This document shows, piece after piece, positions 18,878 to 29,077 of a stretch of 64,000 nt of DNA. The stretch spans positions 1 to 64,000 of the forward strand of contig JANQSH010000010.1 in the NCBI GenBank assembly GCA_028284145.1. The letters run 5' to 3'. Position numbers and translations under genes: made by a program. Below the pieces are notes generated by a model. The model had not been told where the DNA came from and did not search any database. It saw nothing but the letters and a program-made list of their open reading frames with translations. The stretch comes from Planctomycetaceae bacterium (GTDB lineage Bacteria; Planctomycetota; Planctomycetia; Planctomycetales; Planctomycetaceae). Within the stretch, counting starts at the first letter, position 1. Every line of letters begins with the position of its first letter.

Positions 18878-18979
18878 TGAGCGTATGATGCTCTTCTGTG
18901 CCGCGATGAACGTCGTTCGGCCTGCAAACAGAGGCCACCCACGAGCCAGAGACGTCACACCAGAGGGTAAACTGACCTA
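18878..18979 (-). repeat. Family A repeat, copy 6
   Basis: Reverse orientation: TGAGCGTATGATGCTCTTC at the hairpin end, GGTAAACTGACCTA at the other. Together with family B copy 4 it fills most of the 18727-19138 gap; nothing else is seen there. Confidence 0.85.
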
Positions 18980-19138
18980 AGATGGCATGAAGAGAGAATG
19001 ATTCCAGATAACAACAGCAAGATATTGTACTCGACAAAAGTCGGCCCGTGCAGGTCAAATCTCTGCTTCGGACGTGTGCAAATACACCTTTTTCCTTCCA
19101 CAACACCAACGAATTGCCCAAAAGACAGGACCTCTTCG

Positions 19139-20029
19139 TCAGGTTTTCCGGCCGCGAACGCACCGAATCTGTCCCGAGAGATCCTTTTCGCACTCGACAC
19201 CTGAAAATCCGGTCGCCGCAAATTCCGAGACAACATCCTGCGCCTGTTCAGAGGCAATTTCAACCAGCAGCCAGCCAGACGGGTTGAGAAAACCGGGGGC
19301 CTGGTGAATCAGACGCTGCAACACATCCAGCCCCTTTCCACCAGCCAGCAAGGCAGAATGGGGTTCGTGTAGTCGGACATCTTCAGGCAGCGTTCCGAGA
19401 TCACCTTCAGCCACATAAGGGGGATTACTCACGATGAAGTCGAATGTTCGCTTGCTCGTCAGAGGTTCAAACAGGTCACCTTCCAGGAATTGGATACGAT
19501 CATCCACACCATGCCGCTCGGAATTGCGTCGTGCAACGTCCAACGCCCTGGGGGAAATATCAACGGCAACGACATTCATATTCGGATGATTTGCCGCGAT
19601 CGAGACGGCAATGCAACCCGATCCCGTGCCCAGATCGAGCACATTCAGACCAGTTTGCCCTTTCGCCCGTTCCAGGACATTTACGACCAGCATTTCGGTT
19701 TCCGGTCGGGGAATGAGAACGTCCGGGGTCACTTCAAATGCGAGGCTGAAAAACTCCCGAAAGCCGACCAGATACGCCACCGGTTCCGCCTTGGCCCGCC
19801 GTTGCACCAGATCGCGCATGATGGCCCGTTCGCCATCGGTCAATCGCGATTCATATTGTGTATACAATTCGATCCGTTGACACTGACGTGCGTGTGCCAA
19901 AAGGATTTCGGAATCAAGCCGGGGGGCGGCGCTTCCCTGCCTGGCCAGATAGTCGGTCGTCCAGTCCAGAATCCGTTTCACGGTCCAGACCTCTTCCACC
20001 GGTTGTGACGTTGGCTTCTCTGCGGTCAT
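19139..20029 (-). CDS. prmC: Release factor glutamine methyltransferase PrmC (HemK)
   Basis: Methylates the glutamine of the GGQ motif in release factors RF1/RF2 using S-adenosylmethionine. The 296 residues include the helical N-terminal domain with YLVGFREFFSLAFEVTPDVLIPRPETE, the SAM loop DLGTGSG (Gly134-Gly138), and the catalytic NPPY (residues 202-205). It follows prfA by 47 bp on the same strand, so the enzyme and its substrate gene are probably cotranscribed, the usual arrangement. Several C-terminal residues (EKDLSGQIRCVRGRK) match the family end. Confidence 0.96.
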   Translation of the reverse strand: MTAEKPTSQPVEEVWTVKRILDWTTDYLARQGSAAPRLDSEILLAHARQCQRIELYTQYESRLTDGERAIMRDLVQRRAKAEPVAYLVGFREFFSLAFEVTPDVLIPRPETEMLVVNVLERAKGQTGLNVLDLGTGSGCIAVSIAANHPNMNVVAVDISPRALDVARRNSERHGVDDRIQFLEGDLFEPLTSKRTFDFIVSNPPYVAEGDLGTLPEDVRLHEPHSALLAGGKGLDVLQRLIHQAPGFLNPSGWLLVEIASEQAQDVVSEFAATGFSGVECEKDLSGQIRCVRGRKT

Positions 20030-20076
20030 CCGGCGACACTCCCTGTCATCGTTGCCTGTCGCTGCCAGTCGGTTAT

Positions 20077-21159
20077 TCAGTTCGATTCCGGATCGTGCAT
20101 AGCGTTGAGTTGTTCCTGTCGATCGAATTCCAGCATCGCATCGATAAGTTCATCAAGATTCCCCTGCATCACCTGATCAAGTTTGTACAGCGTCAATCCG
20201 ATGCGATGATCTGTCACGCGTCCCTGGGGAAAATTGTAAGTCCGAATCCGCTGGCTGCGATCACCCGATCCGATCAAGGTCCGCCGTTGTTCCGCTCTTT
20301 CCGCCGCGGCTTTCTGTTGCGTTGCCTCCAGCAATCGGCTGCGGAGAACACGCATCGCTTTCGCCCGATTTTTGTGCTGGCTCTTTTCATCCTGAATTTT
20401 GACAACAATCCCGCTGGGAATATGCGTGATGCGCACCGCGCTTTCGGTCTTGTTTACTTTCTGCCCGCCGGGACCTCCAGCTCGCATTGTGTCGATCTGC
20501 AGATCATCATCATTGATCTCCACTTCCACGTCGCTTGCCTCAGGCATAACCGCCACGGTCGCCGCAGAAGTATGAATGCGTCCCTGGGTTTCGGTTTCCG
20601 GCACACGCTGCACTCGATGACCGCCGCTTTCAAACTGCAACTGGTGAAAGGCCCCTTCGCCAGAGACAGAAAATGTGATTTCCTTATATCCTCCCACATC
20701 AGAAGGGCTGACGTCCATCACCTCCAGTTTCCAACCCTGACCATCGACGAACCGCTTGTACATTTCAAAGAGATCCCCCGCGAACAAAGCCGCTTCGTCA
20801 CCGCCCGTTCCGGCACGTACTTCCATGATCAAACCGCCGCGCGTGATGGAATCGCCCGCCGCCGCGAGGTCTTCCAGTTCGACTTTCATCGTTTTCATCT
20901 GCGCGTTGAGTGTGTCAAGTTCTTCCTGAGCATATGTTTTCGCTTCGTCGTCGGTCTCCTCTTCCACCATCATTTGAGCTGCTTCGATCTCGCTTTCCAA
21001 CTCATGGTATTCCCGGACTTTCAATGCGACCTTGGCGAGGCCGCCGTATTCGCGCTGAATGTCCAGCATCCTGTTGACGTCAGCGACCACAGTCGGATCC
21101 TCGAGTTGCTTTTCGAGTTCTTCATATCGCTTCAGCTTGGATTCGAGGCTGGGAAACAT
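20077..21159 (-). CDS. prfA: Peptide chain release factor 1
   Basis: Recognises UAG and UAA in the ribosomal A site and triggers peptide release. The 360-residue length is standard. Anticodon-like tripeptide is Pro-Glu-Thr (187-189), a variant of the RF1 PxT; RF2 would have SPF. The hydrolysis motif GGQ is at residues 231-233 within [17 protein letters not shown]. Its neighbour prmC would methylate Gln233. Upstream is rpmE2 with a strong terminator between, so prfA may have its own promoter. Confidence 0.97.
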   Translation of the reverse strand: MFPSLESKLKRYEELEKQLEDPTVVADVNRMLDIQREYGGLAKVALKVREYHELESEIEAAQMMVEEETDDEAKTYAQEELDTLNAQMKTMKVELEDLAAAGDSITRGGLIMEVRAGTGGDEAALFAGDLFEMYKRFVDGQGWKLEVMDVSPSDVGGYKEITFSVSGEGAFHQLQFESGGHRVQRVPETETQGRIHTSAATVAVMPEASDVEVEINDDDLQIDTMRAGGPGGQKVNKTESAVRITHIPSGIVVKIQDEKSQHKNRAKAMRVLRSRLLEATQQKAAAERAEQRRTLIGSGDRSQRIRTYNFPQGRVTDHRIGLTLYKLDQVMQGNLDELIDAMLEFDRQEQLNAMHDPESN

Positions 21160-21230
21160 GCTGGGGGCAATCCATTGAGATTGGTATAAAGAAGGGACCT
21201 GAGATCGGGCTGAGTGTTTGGGTTGCCATC

Positions 21231-21272
21231 AAAAAACAGACCGATGCCAGCGCAGCGCGCGGACATCGGTCT
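21231..21272 (-). terminator. Rho-independent terminator after rpmE2
   Basis: On the minus strand AGACCGATG (21272-21264) pairs with CATCGGTCT (21246-21238) in a 9-bp perfect stem, followed by GTTTTTT. It lies just after the rpmE2 stop and before prfA. Confidence 0.88.
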
Positions 21273-21288
21273 TGTGTGAGCTTCTCGG

Positions 21289-21576
21289 CTAGGAGTCGGC
21301 AGAGTCTTCGCCATCGCCACCTTTCTTTTTGCGTTTGTCCCAATTGTATTTCTTCTGGAATTTTTCGACCCGTCCGGCGGAGTCGACGTATTTCATTTTG
21401 CCCGTGTAAAATGGATGCGATGCCGAACTCATATCCACCGTGATGACCGGGTACTCTTTCCCTTCGTATTCCGTCTTTTCTTTCGACGACATCGTCGAGC
21501 GGGTCAGGAATTTTGTTCCGGTCGATGTATCCAGAAAGATAACGTCGTTGTAGTCCGGGTGGATGCCTTCTTTCAT
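21289..21576 (-). CDS. rpmE2: 50S ribosomal protein L31, type B
   Basis: Ribosomal large-subunit protein. The 95 residues begin [16 protein letters not shown] and contain [20 protein letters not shown], the L31 signature. No Cys is present, so it is the zinc-free form (type B), which in other bacteria replaces the zinc-binding L31 when zinc is scarce; whether this genome also has the zinc form is not shown. The C-terminus adds a charged tail ([15 protein letters not shown]). It lies upstream of prfA, a known gene order. Confidence 0.95.
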   Translation of the reverse strand: MKEGIHPDYNDVIFLDTSTGTKFLTRSTMSSKEKTEYEGKEYPVITVDMSSASHPFYTGKMKYVDSAGRVEKFQKKYNWDKRKKKGGDGEDSADS

Positions 21577-21862
21577 GCCTCTGCCTTTTTCCTGCGATTT
21601 CTCTTGCGATTCTCATTCAAACGTCTGACACAGACTCGCTGCGTCAGAGAACGTGATTTGTCGATTTTTGTCTGCCGTTTTGCACGTTCATCTTCGCAGA
21701 TGAGAAATGGACAAAACCTTACGGCTGACCCTACTGGATGAGGAATCGCAAATTGTAGCGCACGACGATACCTCAGGCAAGTTCAGCCCGGCTTTACACT
21801 CAAAAAACAGGGTGAACAGGCCAATCTCTGCACAATTTGCACTCGCTTTCGGGCCGTGGCAT

Positions 21863-22723
21863 CTACCACTTCTGTAATCCAGCGGGCGGCAAATCGCCCT
21901 TGCGGTACATCGGCTCGACCGTTTCCGTCGCCGATTCGTGTATGTACTGCACGGAACCATCTCCGAAGAGAAACTGCACTCCGCCAATATGATATGACGC
22001 AAACCCGTCGTAATCCCCCAGGTTCGGCGTGTTATCCACGTTGATATCCATCGGTGCCGTCCAGGGAATGTCGCTCCGAATCACCTCGCCAACCATCAAC
22101 GTGTTGGACATGCCATTTCTGACATCCGATATTCTGGTTCCTTCAGCTCCCTCGAAGATGCAATTTTCACCCGTCACAGCCGCATACGACGTGAATTCGG
22201 AATTCTCTTCCATGCTCGATGGGCAACGAAAAACCGATGGCATGTTTTGAAGGACCATCAAATTCGCGGGATCGTCCCACGGCTTCGAGAGATCGAACTG
22301 TTCGTAAAGATGTTGCTGTTCGATCATTGGTAAAATCAAGACCCGCCAACTGTACATCGGATTGCCGTTTTCATCCTCTACATAAGCGGGAGGAAATGAG
22401 TCATAGAGGGTGTGATAATTGTGCAGCGCGAGTCCGATCTGCCTGAGGTTATTGCTGCAAGCGGTTCGTCTGGCGGCTTCCCGCGCCTGTTGAATGGCGG
22501 GCAATACCATTGCGACAACGCAGCCACCGAAGACCACCAGTCCAAACCCCAGCGCCACTACGATGATGATCGTGGTTAAAGAACTTGACGATTTCGATGC
22601 GTGACTCGGACCCGTCGCGACGAACGGTTGCGAGGAGTCAGTATTCAAGTCGTGCTGGCAGTAGGGGCAGATATTGACCTGAGGCGAAATTTCCTCAGCA
22701 CACATGGGGCAGGTTCGGGCCAT
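21863..22723 (-). CDS. DUF1559 family protein with zinc ribbon and pseudopilin-like segment
   Basis: A planctomycete-type protein of 286 residues. The N-terminus carries a Cys4 zinc ribbon (CPMCAEE...CPYC, residues 5-22), then a Ser/Thr-rich linker and one membrane segment (about residues 50-75) that runs into PAIQQAREAARRTACSNNLRQIGLALHNYH, the DUF1559 signature. The C-terminal H-x-G-G-VQFLFGDGSV motif is present. Other members start with a type IV pilin-like signal; here it is preceded by the ribbon. The function of the family is not known; some databases call it PulG-like. It stands alone between rpmE2 and PFK. Confidence 0.9.
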   Translation of the reverse strand: MARTCPMCAEEISPQVNICPYCQHDLNTDSSQPFVATGPSHASKSSSSLTTIIIVVALGFGLVVFGGCVVAMVLPAIQQAREAARRTACSNNLRQIGLALHNYHTLYDSFPPAYVEDENGNPMYSWRVLILPMIEQQHLYEQFDLSKPWDDPANLMVLQNMPSVFRCPSSMEENSEFTSYAAVTGENCIFEGAEGTRISDVRNGMSNTLMVGEVIRSDIPWTAPMDINVDNTPNLGDYDGFASYHIGGVQFLFGDGSVQYIHESATETVEPMYRKGDLPPAGLQKW

Positions 22724-22849
22724 GATGATTCCATTGAAAAGTGATGACTTGATTCCTCCGGCGTAAGTCCACCGGGACAGTGCATTCCACCACGAAACCA
22801 GCGGAATGTACAGGTCCAGATTTCAATGTTCCGATCTTCAACGAAGCGT

Positions 22850-24163
22850 CTACTCGTTGACATACGTTTCCAGAAAACGGGCCAGTTGGTGGAAATCCGA
22901 ATCCGGCTTCACAAAGCGAACCACCGTGACCAGGGTCTGCGGATCGACCAGTTCATCAAACGGCACGTAATGCAGGGCCAATTGTCCGGAGACCGAGACC
23001 ATCACGCCCGATTTTCCCTCTTCCACCAGCGCCCGATAAGCTCCAACTCCCAATTGACTGCCGAGCATCACGTCGAAGGCCAGTGGTTGCGCGCAGCGAG
23101 ATTCGTAGCCGAGTTGCAGCCCTTTGACAGCCCGTTTTTTGCCGGTCTGTTTTGCATATTCATCGGCAATCAACCTGGAGAATTTCTTCGCCAGGTCGAC
23201 CTGCGAAACGGCAATGTGTCCATGTTCATCGCGGGGAATTCCCTCCAGGTGAGAGGAAGGCAGAAACTCAGCCAGACCTTCGGCAAGTACGATCAAGCCG
23301 TAATGCTTGCCTTCTTCTTTTTCACGCACGCGCATGGTTCGTACGATGCGGTTCACCACTTCGTCGATATTCATCACACTGCGTTGAGCCGTCTCGCCGG
23401 TTGTTGGATCGGTCACATCCTCCGAATTGAGATATTTGCCGTTGATATCCTCAACGCTGATGACCAGACTCGCTTCCCCGGCAATTGCGACACCGTAGGC
23501 CAGCCAGCCGGCGCTGCGGCCCATCGCCTCGACAAGGAAGTAACTCTGATTTGCTTCTGCGTCGGCCAGAAGATTGCGGCATTCTTCGGCCAGCGTTTCG
23601 ACGGCCGTGAAATAACCGAAGGTAAAGTCGATTCCCATGTAGTCGTTGTCGATCGTTTTCGGAACGTGTACGACAGGAATGCGATGGCTTCCTTCCGGCA
23701 GGTTTTCCTGGAACAATTCCAGCTTGTTGGCGGATTTCAGTGTATCGTCGCCGCCGATCGAGACGAGTGCATCGACGCCAATCGAACAAAGCGCTTCATA
23801 AACTGTCCGAAGTGGTGTGACACGTTCCGGGTCGTTGAGGTGTTCGCGGGCACTTACGTATTTACCCGGATTGGTGCGGGCCGTGCCAATCAAAATGCCA
23901 CGGCTGTTGCGGGTCCGTTTGAGCGTCTGGTGCGTAATCGCAATGTAGTCTTCACCCTCTTTGAGAGGATTGTCGTTACTGAATTCGACCAGATTGGAAT
24001 AGCCGTTCATGATGCCAACGACTTCAATTCCGTTTCTCAAAAACGAAACCGCGGCGGTCGAAATAACGGCATTGGCCGCTGGAGCGGGACCACCAGCAAA
24101 GAGAATAGCAATTTTTCGAAAGTTGTGTTTAACCTGAGGCGGGCGGGAAAGTGTCGTCGTCAT
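22850..24163 (-). CDS. 6-phosphofructokinase, probably pyrophosphate-dependent
   Basis: Phosphorylates fructose 6-phosphate; the phosphate donor is judged from two motifs. GGDD (residues 137-140) and PKTIDND (168-174) are those of PPi-dependent enzymes, in which the second Asp and the Lys block ATP binding; ATP enzymes have GGDGS/T and PGTIDND. The 437-residue length and the N-terminal AGGPAPAAN, in place of GGDAPG, place it in the long PFK group, together with MGRSAGWLAYGVA. In planctomycetes PPi-PFKs are common. It has no operon partner; upstream is a family A repeat. Confidence 0.9.
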   Translation of the reverse strand: MTTTLSRPPQVKHNFRKIAILFAGGPAPAANAVISTAAVSFLRNGIEVVGIMNGYSNLVEFSNDNPLKEGEDYIAITHQTLKRTRNSRGILIGTARTNPGKYVSAREHLNDPERVTPLRTVYEALCSIGVDALVSIGGDDTLKSANKLELFQENLPEGSHRIPVVHVPKTIDNDYMGIDFTFGYFTAVETLAEECRNLLADAEANQSYFLVEAMGRSAGWLAYGVAIAGEASLVISVEDINGKYLNSEDVTDPTTGETAQRSVMNIDEVVNRIVRTMRVREKEEGKHYGLIVLAEGLAEFLPSSHLEGIPRDEHGHIAVSQVDLAKKFSRLIADEYAKQTGKKRAVKGLQLGYESRCAQPLAFDVMLGSQLGVGAYRALVEEGKSGVMVSVSGQLALHYVPFDELVDPQTLVTVVRFVKPDSDFHQLARFLETYVNE

Positions 24164-24201
24164 GAAATCGATTCCAAGGGTGGTTCAAAGTTTCTCGTAA
24201 T

Positions 24202-24303
24202 TAGAGTGTATTCCGCTCTTCTGTGCCGCGATGGGCGTTGTTTGGCCTGCAAACAAAGGCCTCCCACGAGCCAGAGTGTCACACCAGAAAGTGAACTGCT
24301 CTA
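24202..24303 (-). repeat. Family A repeat, copy 7
   Basis: Reverse orientation, from TAGAGTGTATTCCGCTCTTC to AAGTGAACTGCTCTA. It lies in the 24164-24586 gap; the rest of that gap (24304-24586) has no recognised feature. Confidence 0.9.
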
Positions 24304-24586
24304 AAATCAGGCGTTTGTGGCTTTCCGTTTAACGGAATGAAAACCAGATTCCATCCCGACCGACTCAGCCGCGTGTGATTCTATCCACAATCCCCGCCGG
24401 ATTTAAGAGCGACGCTCCCCTGTTTTCCCGATCTTCACGGTGCCGCAACACTTCAATCCCGAAAAACATCATGGTCTGCTGATCTATCGGGCAGGCAAAT
24501 GGGACCGCGGATCACCAGTTATTCGCAGCTCATTCAGGCGACGCGAAGCGTTGCCTGAATGGGCGGATTATCAAGGTCAATGTCTG

Positions 24587-25849
24587 CTACAGTTCTTTCC
24601 TCAACGCGCGCAACACATGTTTCGCGGCGGTGCGTGTCTTCAGATTTTCACTGCGGGACAACTCTTTTATAGCCGCAAGATGATGGGGCGAGAGATCGCC
24701 GATCTCCTTGATCAGCCGACTTGCCGCAAAGCGATGATGGCGTTGCGCTGTGTCCAGAATCGAAATCAATTGCGGAATCACCGAATCTCGGTCGCTGCAG
24801 ATTTTCCAGAGTGCTTCCAGTGCGGCCAGTTGCGTGTCAAGATCGTCTGCGGTTGCAAGTGTGCGGATCTCCGCTTCGGCTCCGGCGGCATCAATCCCCA
24901 TCTGATTGTACACCTTTGCCACCCGATGTTGCACTTCGCGATCGTCAACCCGACTGAGGGGTTTCAACACCGAAAGCGAAGTCGGGCCAATTGAAGCCAA
25001 TGCAATCCCCGCTTCGTCCCGTACACTTGCGGCAGGATCGAGCAACAGCACTTCAACCAGTTGCGACTTTGCAATGTCTGCTGCCGCTCCCATTTTGCCA
25101 ATCGCTTGCATCACGTTCCGGCGCACAAAGAGGTCCGGATCATCCATTTGCCGCAGAAGTGTGGGAATGGCCGCGTTTGCATCGGCTCCAATCATGCCGA
25201 TGGTCTCCGCAACATTCGCTCGAAAACGGGTGGCGTTGTGACGATGCTCTGCATTCTCCTGCGATTGTTCGGACATCAATCGGATCAGGGCGGGAATGAC
25301 ACGTCCATCGCGGGAACCAATTGCGGCCAATGGTTCCAAAGTCGCAGAACGAACATCCCATCGTTGTTTGTCGTCGTCCGCAAGCGCAATTAATTGCGAT
25401 GTGGCGACTTCGGCTCGCGGGCCAAAATAACCCAGTCCCTTCACTACCCACGAGAGTTCATCATCGCCATCATCTTCGGCAATCGCACGATCCATCAGGC
25501 TGACCAGGTGCGGAATGGCGACATCCCCTTTGGCGCCAATCTGACTCAAGCCATACGCAACCTGTACACGGACATCACCCGAGACCGACTGGTCATTCAA
25601 AATCTGTATCAGTGCCGGCAAATCGACATCGACCTGAAGAGAATCCTCGTCGAGATCTTTCAATCGACTCATCCAGGTGGCCAGTGTTCGCCCGCAATAC
25701 TGCCAGTTGGAACTGGAGCCATCTGACGGGTTGCCACCTTTCTCGCACGATATTTCATTTCGTGAAGTCGTCTCTGCAAGGCATTGCACTGTCACAGCAA
25801 CACTGAACAGAAGAGTGGTGACGAACAAACTGAGCCACTTCAGGAACAT
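24587..25849 (-). CDS. Exported HEAT-repeat protein
   Basis: A 420-residue protein with a signal peptide (LFVTTLLFSVAVTVQCLAET), so it is probably exported. From residue 70 to the end it is composed of HEAT/PBS-lyase-like repeats of about 35-40 residues, for example DVRVQVAYGLSQIGAKGDVA, WVVKGLGYFGPRAEVA and FVRRNVMQAIGKMGAAADIA. Such repeats form protein-binding solenoids. One Cys pair near residue 45 (CGRT region) may be structural. The partner is unknown. It is flanked by family A repeats on both sides. Confidence 0.85.
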   Translation of the reverse strand: MFLKWLSLFVTTLLFSVAVTVQCLAETTSRNEISCEKGGNPSDGSSSNWQYCGRTLATWMSRLKDLDEDSLQVDVDLPALIQILNDQSVSGDVRVQVAYGLSQIGAKGDVAIPHLVSLMDRAIAEDDGDDELSWVVKGLGYFGPRAEVATSQLIALADDDKQRWDVRSATLEPLAAIGSRDGRVIPALIRLMSEQSQENAEHRHNATRFRANVAETIGMIGADANAAIPTLLRQMDDPDLFVRRNVMQAIGKMGAAADIAKSQLVEVLLLDPAASVRDEAGIALASIGPTSLSVLKPLSRVDDREVQHRVAKVYNQMGIDAAGAEAEIRTLATADDLDTQLAALEALWKICSDRDSVIPQLISILDTAQRHHRFAASRLIKEIGDLSPHHLAAIKELSRSENLKTRTAAKHVLRALRKEL

Positions 25850-25882
25850 CGAACAGACAATCTCCCGCTGGATCTGGGACTT

Positions 25883-25984
25883 TAGAGCGTATTCCGCTCT
25901 TCCGTACCGCGATGGGCGTCAACTGGCCTGCGAACACAGAGCCCCACGAGCCAGAGACGTTACACCAGAAGGTGAACTGCTCTA
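25883..25984 (-). repeat. Family A repeat, copy 8
   Basis: Reverse orientation: TAGAGCGTATTCCGCTCTTC to GGTGAACTGCTCTA. It lies just upstream of the HEAT-repeat gene; the remaining gap to 26261 holds only an AT-rich stretch. Confidence 0.9.
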
Positions 25985-26261
25985 TTATATATACCCTCAG
26001 ATGGTGACAAGTGGATGGGCCTCTCATCGACAGACATTGCATAACTATTGCCGGAATTGATATGCCGATTTCGGATTTGTTGATTTTTCGGCAGGTCTGG
26101 TTTAATTTGAATGATCCTTCATGGGCAGGAAAACTGGAATGCCAATCCGGTCAACCTGCATGCGATTGAATTCCACGCAATTTGAATCAGTTTACACCGA
26201 ACAACCTGCTTACCTGTCGAATGTTACGTCGACCGAGTGCAACGCGAAAGGGTCTCGAAGA

Positions 26262-27266
26262 ATGGCACGTCCCGTCACACTTTTTACCGGCCAATGGGCT
26301 GATTTGCCCTTGGAAGAACTCTGTAAAAAAGCTCGCGATTTCGGTTTTGATGGCCTGGAACTCGCCTGCTGGGGAGACCACTTTGAGGTCGACAAGGCGC
26401 TTTCGGACGACACCTACTGTGCTCGCAAACGCGAACTGCTCGAAAAATACGACCTGCAGTTGTTCGCGATCTCCTCGCACCTCGTGGGCCAGGCGGTTTG
26501 CGACAACATCGATGAGCGGCACCAGAGCATTCTGCCGCCGGAAATCTGGGGCGATGGTGATCCGGCAGGCGTGAACTCTCGTGCCGCCGAGAATATGAAA
26601 AACACCGCCCGAGCTGCTCAAAAACTGGGCGTTGGAATTGTTAACGGTTTCACCGGCTCGAGCATCTGGCATTTGATTTACGATTTCCCTCCGACACCTC
26701 GCCCAATGATTGATGCCGGCTTCCAGCATTTTGCTGATTGCTGGAATCCCATTCTCGATGTGTTTCAGGAATGTGGTGTGAAGTTCGCGTTGGAAGTTCA
26801 TCCGGGAGAGATTGCATTTGATCTTTACTCAGCCGAGATTGCACTCAAAGCGGTCGACAATCGCGAGGAGTTTGGATTCAATTTCGATCCCAGTCACCTT
26901 CTCTGGCAGGGGGTCGATCCGGTCGAGTTCATTCGTTACTTCCCGGACCGCATTTATCATGTTCACATGAAAGATGCATCGGTCACACTCAATGGCCGAA
27001 CCGGCATCCTCAGCAGCCATCTCCCTTGGGGGGATCCGCGTCGTGGTTGGGATTTCCGCAGCGTTGGTCGGGGAGGCGTTCGGTTTGAAGAGATCATTCG
27101 AGCGCTGAACGCCATTGGTTATCCCTCCGACATGCCATTGTCGGTCGAGTGGGAAGATATCGGCATGGAACGGGAAGTCGGTGCTCGTGAAGCGGCCCAA
27201 TTCTGCAGGAATGTCGATTTCGAACCATCGAGCCATTCGTTCGATGCTGCGTTTTCGGACGACTGA
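26262..27266 (+). CDS. Sugar phosphate isomerase/epimerase-like TIM-barrel protein
   Basis: A 334-residue TIM-barrel protein of the AP-endonuclease-2/xylose-isomerase-like family. Metal-binding candidates are in [13 protein letters not shown] (Glu and His), [12 protein letters not shown] (Asp and His), VHMKDAS (His and Asp) and LSVEWED (Glu). The sequence [21 protein letters not shown] is typical of the planctomycete group with roles in sugar or inositol catabolism. Start chosen at 26262 because AAAGGG precedes it; upstream ATG at 26121 adds 47 residues without family resemblance. Substrate not known. Confidence 0.88.
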   Translation: MARPVTLFTGQWADLPLEELCKKARDFGFDGLELACWGDHFEVDKALSDDTYCARKRELLEKYDLQLFAISSHLVGQAVCDNIDERHQSILPPEIWGDGDPAGVNSRAAENMKNTARAAQKLGVGIVNGFTGSSIWHLIYDFPPTPRPMIDAGFQHFADCWNPILDVFQECGVKFALEVHPGEIAFDLYSAEIALKAVDNREEFGFNFDPSHLLWQGVDPVEFIRYFPDRIYHVHMKDASVTLNGRTGILSSHLPWGDPRRGWDFRSVGRGGVRFEEIIRALNAIGYPSDMPLSVEWEDIGMEREVGAREAAQFCRNVDFEPSSHSFDAAFSDD

Positions 27267-27280
27267 AGCGATTGAGGCTT

Positions 27281-27370
27281 TAGAGCAGTTTACCTTTTCG
27301 TGTGACGGTTTTTGCTCGTTTGAAGGCCAAAAGACGATTTTCGCGCCACAGAAGAGCGTAATACGCTCCA
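27281..27370 (+). repeat. Family A repeat, copy 9
   Basis: TAGAGCAGTTTACC at the left and AGAGCGTAATACGCTCC at the right. A little shorter than the others; begins 15 bp after the isomerase stop codon. Confidence 0.9.
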
Positions 27371-27476
27371 GCCACACAATAAGTCGGCATGGTTGGGCCG
27401 GACGTGTACAGCCATCTGCAGAAGACACAACAAGCGGAATGAGATCTGGCTGTCAATCGTCAAAGCGATATTCCGT

Positions 27477-27835
27477 TATTCCCGTGCGGTGTTATATCCA
27501 ATGTGGGGGGATCACACTTAGAACCAAGGGACAAAACCGCCGTTTCGTTGAAAAACGACGAGGAAATCAGCATTTGTGGCGTGTTCTGTCCGGATGCTCT
27601 TATTTCTGGATACCCGCCTGCGCGGGTATGACCTGTCCTTCCTGATGTGACGTGCTTCGGGGCTGCGTGTCGCTCTCGCGACTGTTTTCAACCAACAGGA
27701 AAACAGGGGGGCGTACACGCCTGAGTCATCCGATAAAGGGATTTCACATAGCTGCGTGGCAATGAGGCTATCCTGCCCTGTCTGATTTTCTCCCTCACGG
27801 ACAAACGGCAGGGATGCCTCTGCCCTGCAAAACTG
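27477..27835 (+). repeat. Family C interspersed repeat, copy 2 (long)
   Basis: Contains ACCCGCCTGCGCGGGTATGA, GTGTCGCTCTCGCGACTG, CAACAGGAAAACAGGGGG, GGCTATCCTG and CAAACGGCAGGGATG. The same blocks in the same order occur near 59095-59355. The 27371-27931 gap shows no gene apart from this. Confidence 0.75.
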
Positions 27836-27931
27836 TCTGTCCCCCCTCCGCAGCAGGATGAACACTTAAAAAAGTGACGGCAACGTTTTTTAAGTGCCCG
27901 TTCCGCGTCGAAGTATCAACGCGGTTCATAG

Positions 27932-28936
27932 TCATCGTTCATTGTTCGCCGGTTCTGGCAGTATCGGTTGTGGAACGCCTTCCTTGCGAAACTTCCCTGT
28001 TTCCAGAAAACGCACGGTGTATTCGATCGCATTCTTCTTGTCCATGATGAAGGAATGCAGGCTGTTCACCGTCACAAAGTCGGTGGCGCCGGGCAATCGC
28101 GTACTGGCCAGGCTCACCGTTCCATCGTCATCTCCCGGCACCAATGGGTTGTATCCCCCCTCATTGCCTCGGCAGCCGGAGAGAATTCCAAATTCAAACC
28201 TGGGCGTTGGCAACTTGTCGATCATTCCGTTGGTGATCAACTCCTGACCTGCCGGGCCGAACAACATCTTGTAAAGCCCCAATTCCTGAACGCGATCGGC
28301 CATTTGAGCACCGAGATTCGGCACACCCATCATGACCATCCGTTTGAAGCGGTCTTCACGATGTTTGTCCAACAAGGCCCGCACAACAAGACCGCCCATG
28401 CTATGCGCGACAATATGAATTGTTTTTAATCCAACGAGTGAATCCAACACCTGTTTCAGGTATTCGGCTGAATCGGCAATCGTTAGCCGCGTGCTGGGAT
28501 AGTTGAAGGGAATTACATGATACCCTTCTTTCTCAAGCCGTTTGTGCAACCTGGAAAACGATTTCGACGAACGAATGATGCCATGAATGAGTATCACTCC
28601 CGTTCCGCTCGCGGGCTTCAGTTTCTTCTCTTTGCGGATCTCATCCAAGCTGTCGCGGCACTCATTGATATCACCCCAGGCACGCCGGTAGTCGTCGGGA
28701 TCCAAAAGACGATAATGTCCCGTCAGTACGTTACGTTGAATCCGCCATCCCTGCAGATGGAAAACATCCCCCCAGAACTGTCGCCCACCCAAGGTTTTCA
28801 TGCGAAAATTCCATTGATTTCCGGTATCATCTTCCGTGATTTGTCCTCCCCGTTGCTGATCGGCGGCCAATAGATTGGGCGAAGTGGTCAACAAACCTGT
28901 CACCACCGACCGGGCAATCATCTCCCGACGATTCAT
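27932..28936 (-). CDS. Exported alpha/beta hydrolase, lipase-like
   Basis: A 334-residue protein. From the ATG at 28936 it begins MNRREMIARSVVTGLLTTS, a twin-arginine-like signal. The fold is alpha/beta hydrolase: GVILIHGIIRSSKSF carries the oxyanion hole, and HIVAHSMGGLVVR the nucleophile Ser179 in A-H-S-M-G. A downstream GDDDGTVSLASTRLPG supplies the Asp, and VNSLHSFIMD the His. The lid-free short form resembles lipases and PGAP1-like esterases; the substrate is not determined. An ATG at 28954 is a possible longer start. Flanked by repeats, so likely a single-gene unit. Confidence 0.9.
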   Translation of the reverse strand: MNRREMIARSVVTGLLTTSPNLLAADQQRGGQITEDDTGNQWNFRMKTLGGRQFWGDVFHLQGWRIQRNVLTGHYRLLDPDDYRRAWGDINECRDSLDEIRKEKKLKPASGTGVILIHGIIRSSKSFSRLHKRLEKEGYHVIPFNYPSTRLTIADSAEYLKQVLDSLVGLKTIHIVAHSMGGLVVRALLDKHREDRFKRMVMMGVPNLGAQMADRVQELGLYKMLFGPAGQELITNGMIDKLPTPRFEFGILSGCRGNEGGYNPLVPGDDDGTVSLASTRLPGATDFVTVNSLHSFIMDKKNAIEYTVRFLETGKFRKEGVPQPILPEPANNER

Positions 28937-28972
28937 GTCTGATTCCGAAATCATTATGATTTCCCCTGGGTT

Positions 28973-29077
28973 TAGAGCAGTTTACTTTCCGGTGCGACGT
29001 CTCTGGCTCGTGGGGGGGCTATATTCGCAGGCCAAACGATATCCATCGCGGCACAGAGAAGAGCGTAATACGCTCCA
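28973..29077 (+). repeat. Family A repeat, copy 10
   Basis: TAGAGCAGTTTACTTTCC at the left, AGAGCGTAATACGCTCCA at the right, with GCAGGCCAAACGAT between. It stands in the divergent gap between the hydrolase and prlC (28937-29385); no other feature is recognised there. Confidence 0.9.

Noticed and set aside
19858-21189. Long plus-strand frame (443 residues) opposite prfA and prmC
   Set aside because: Antisense shadow: the minus strand has clear RF1 and PrmC motifs. The same holds for plus-strand frames at 2677-3732 (trpB) and 22826-24304 (PFK).
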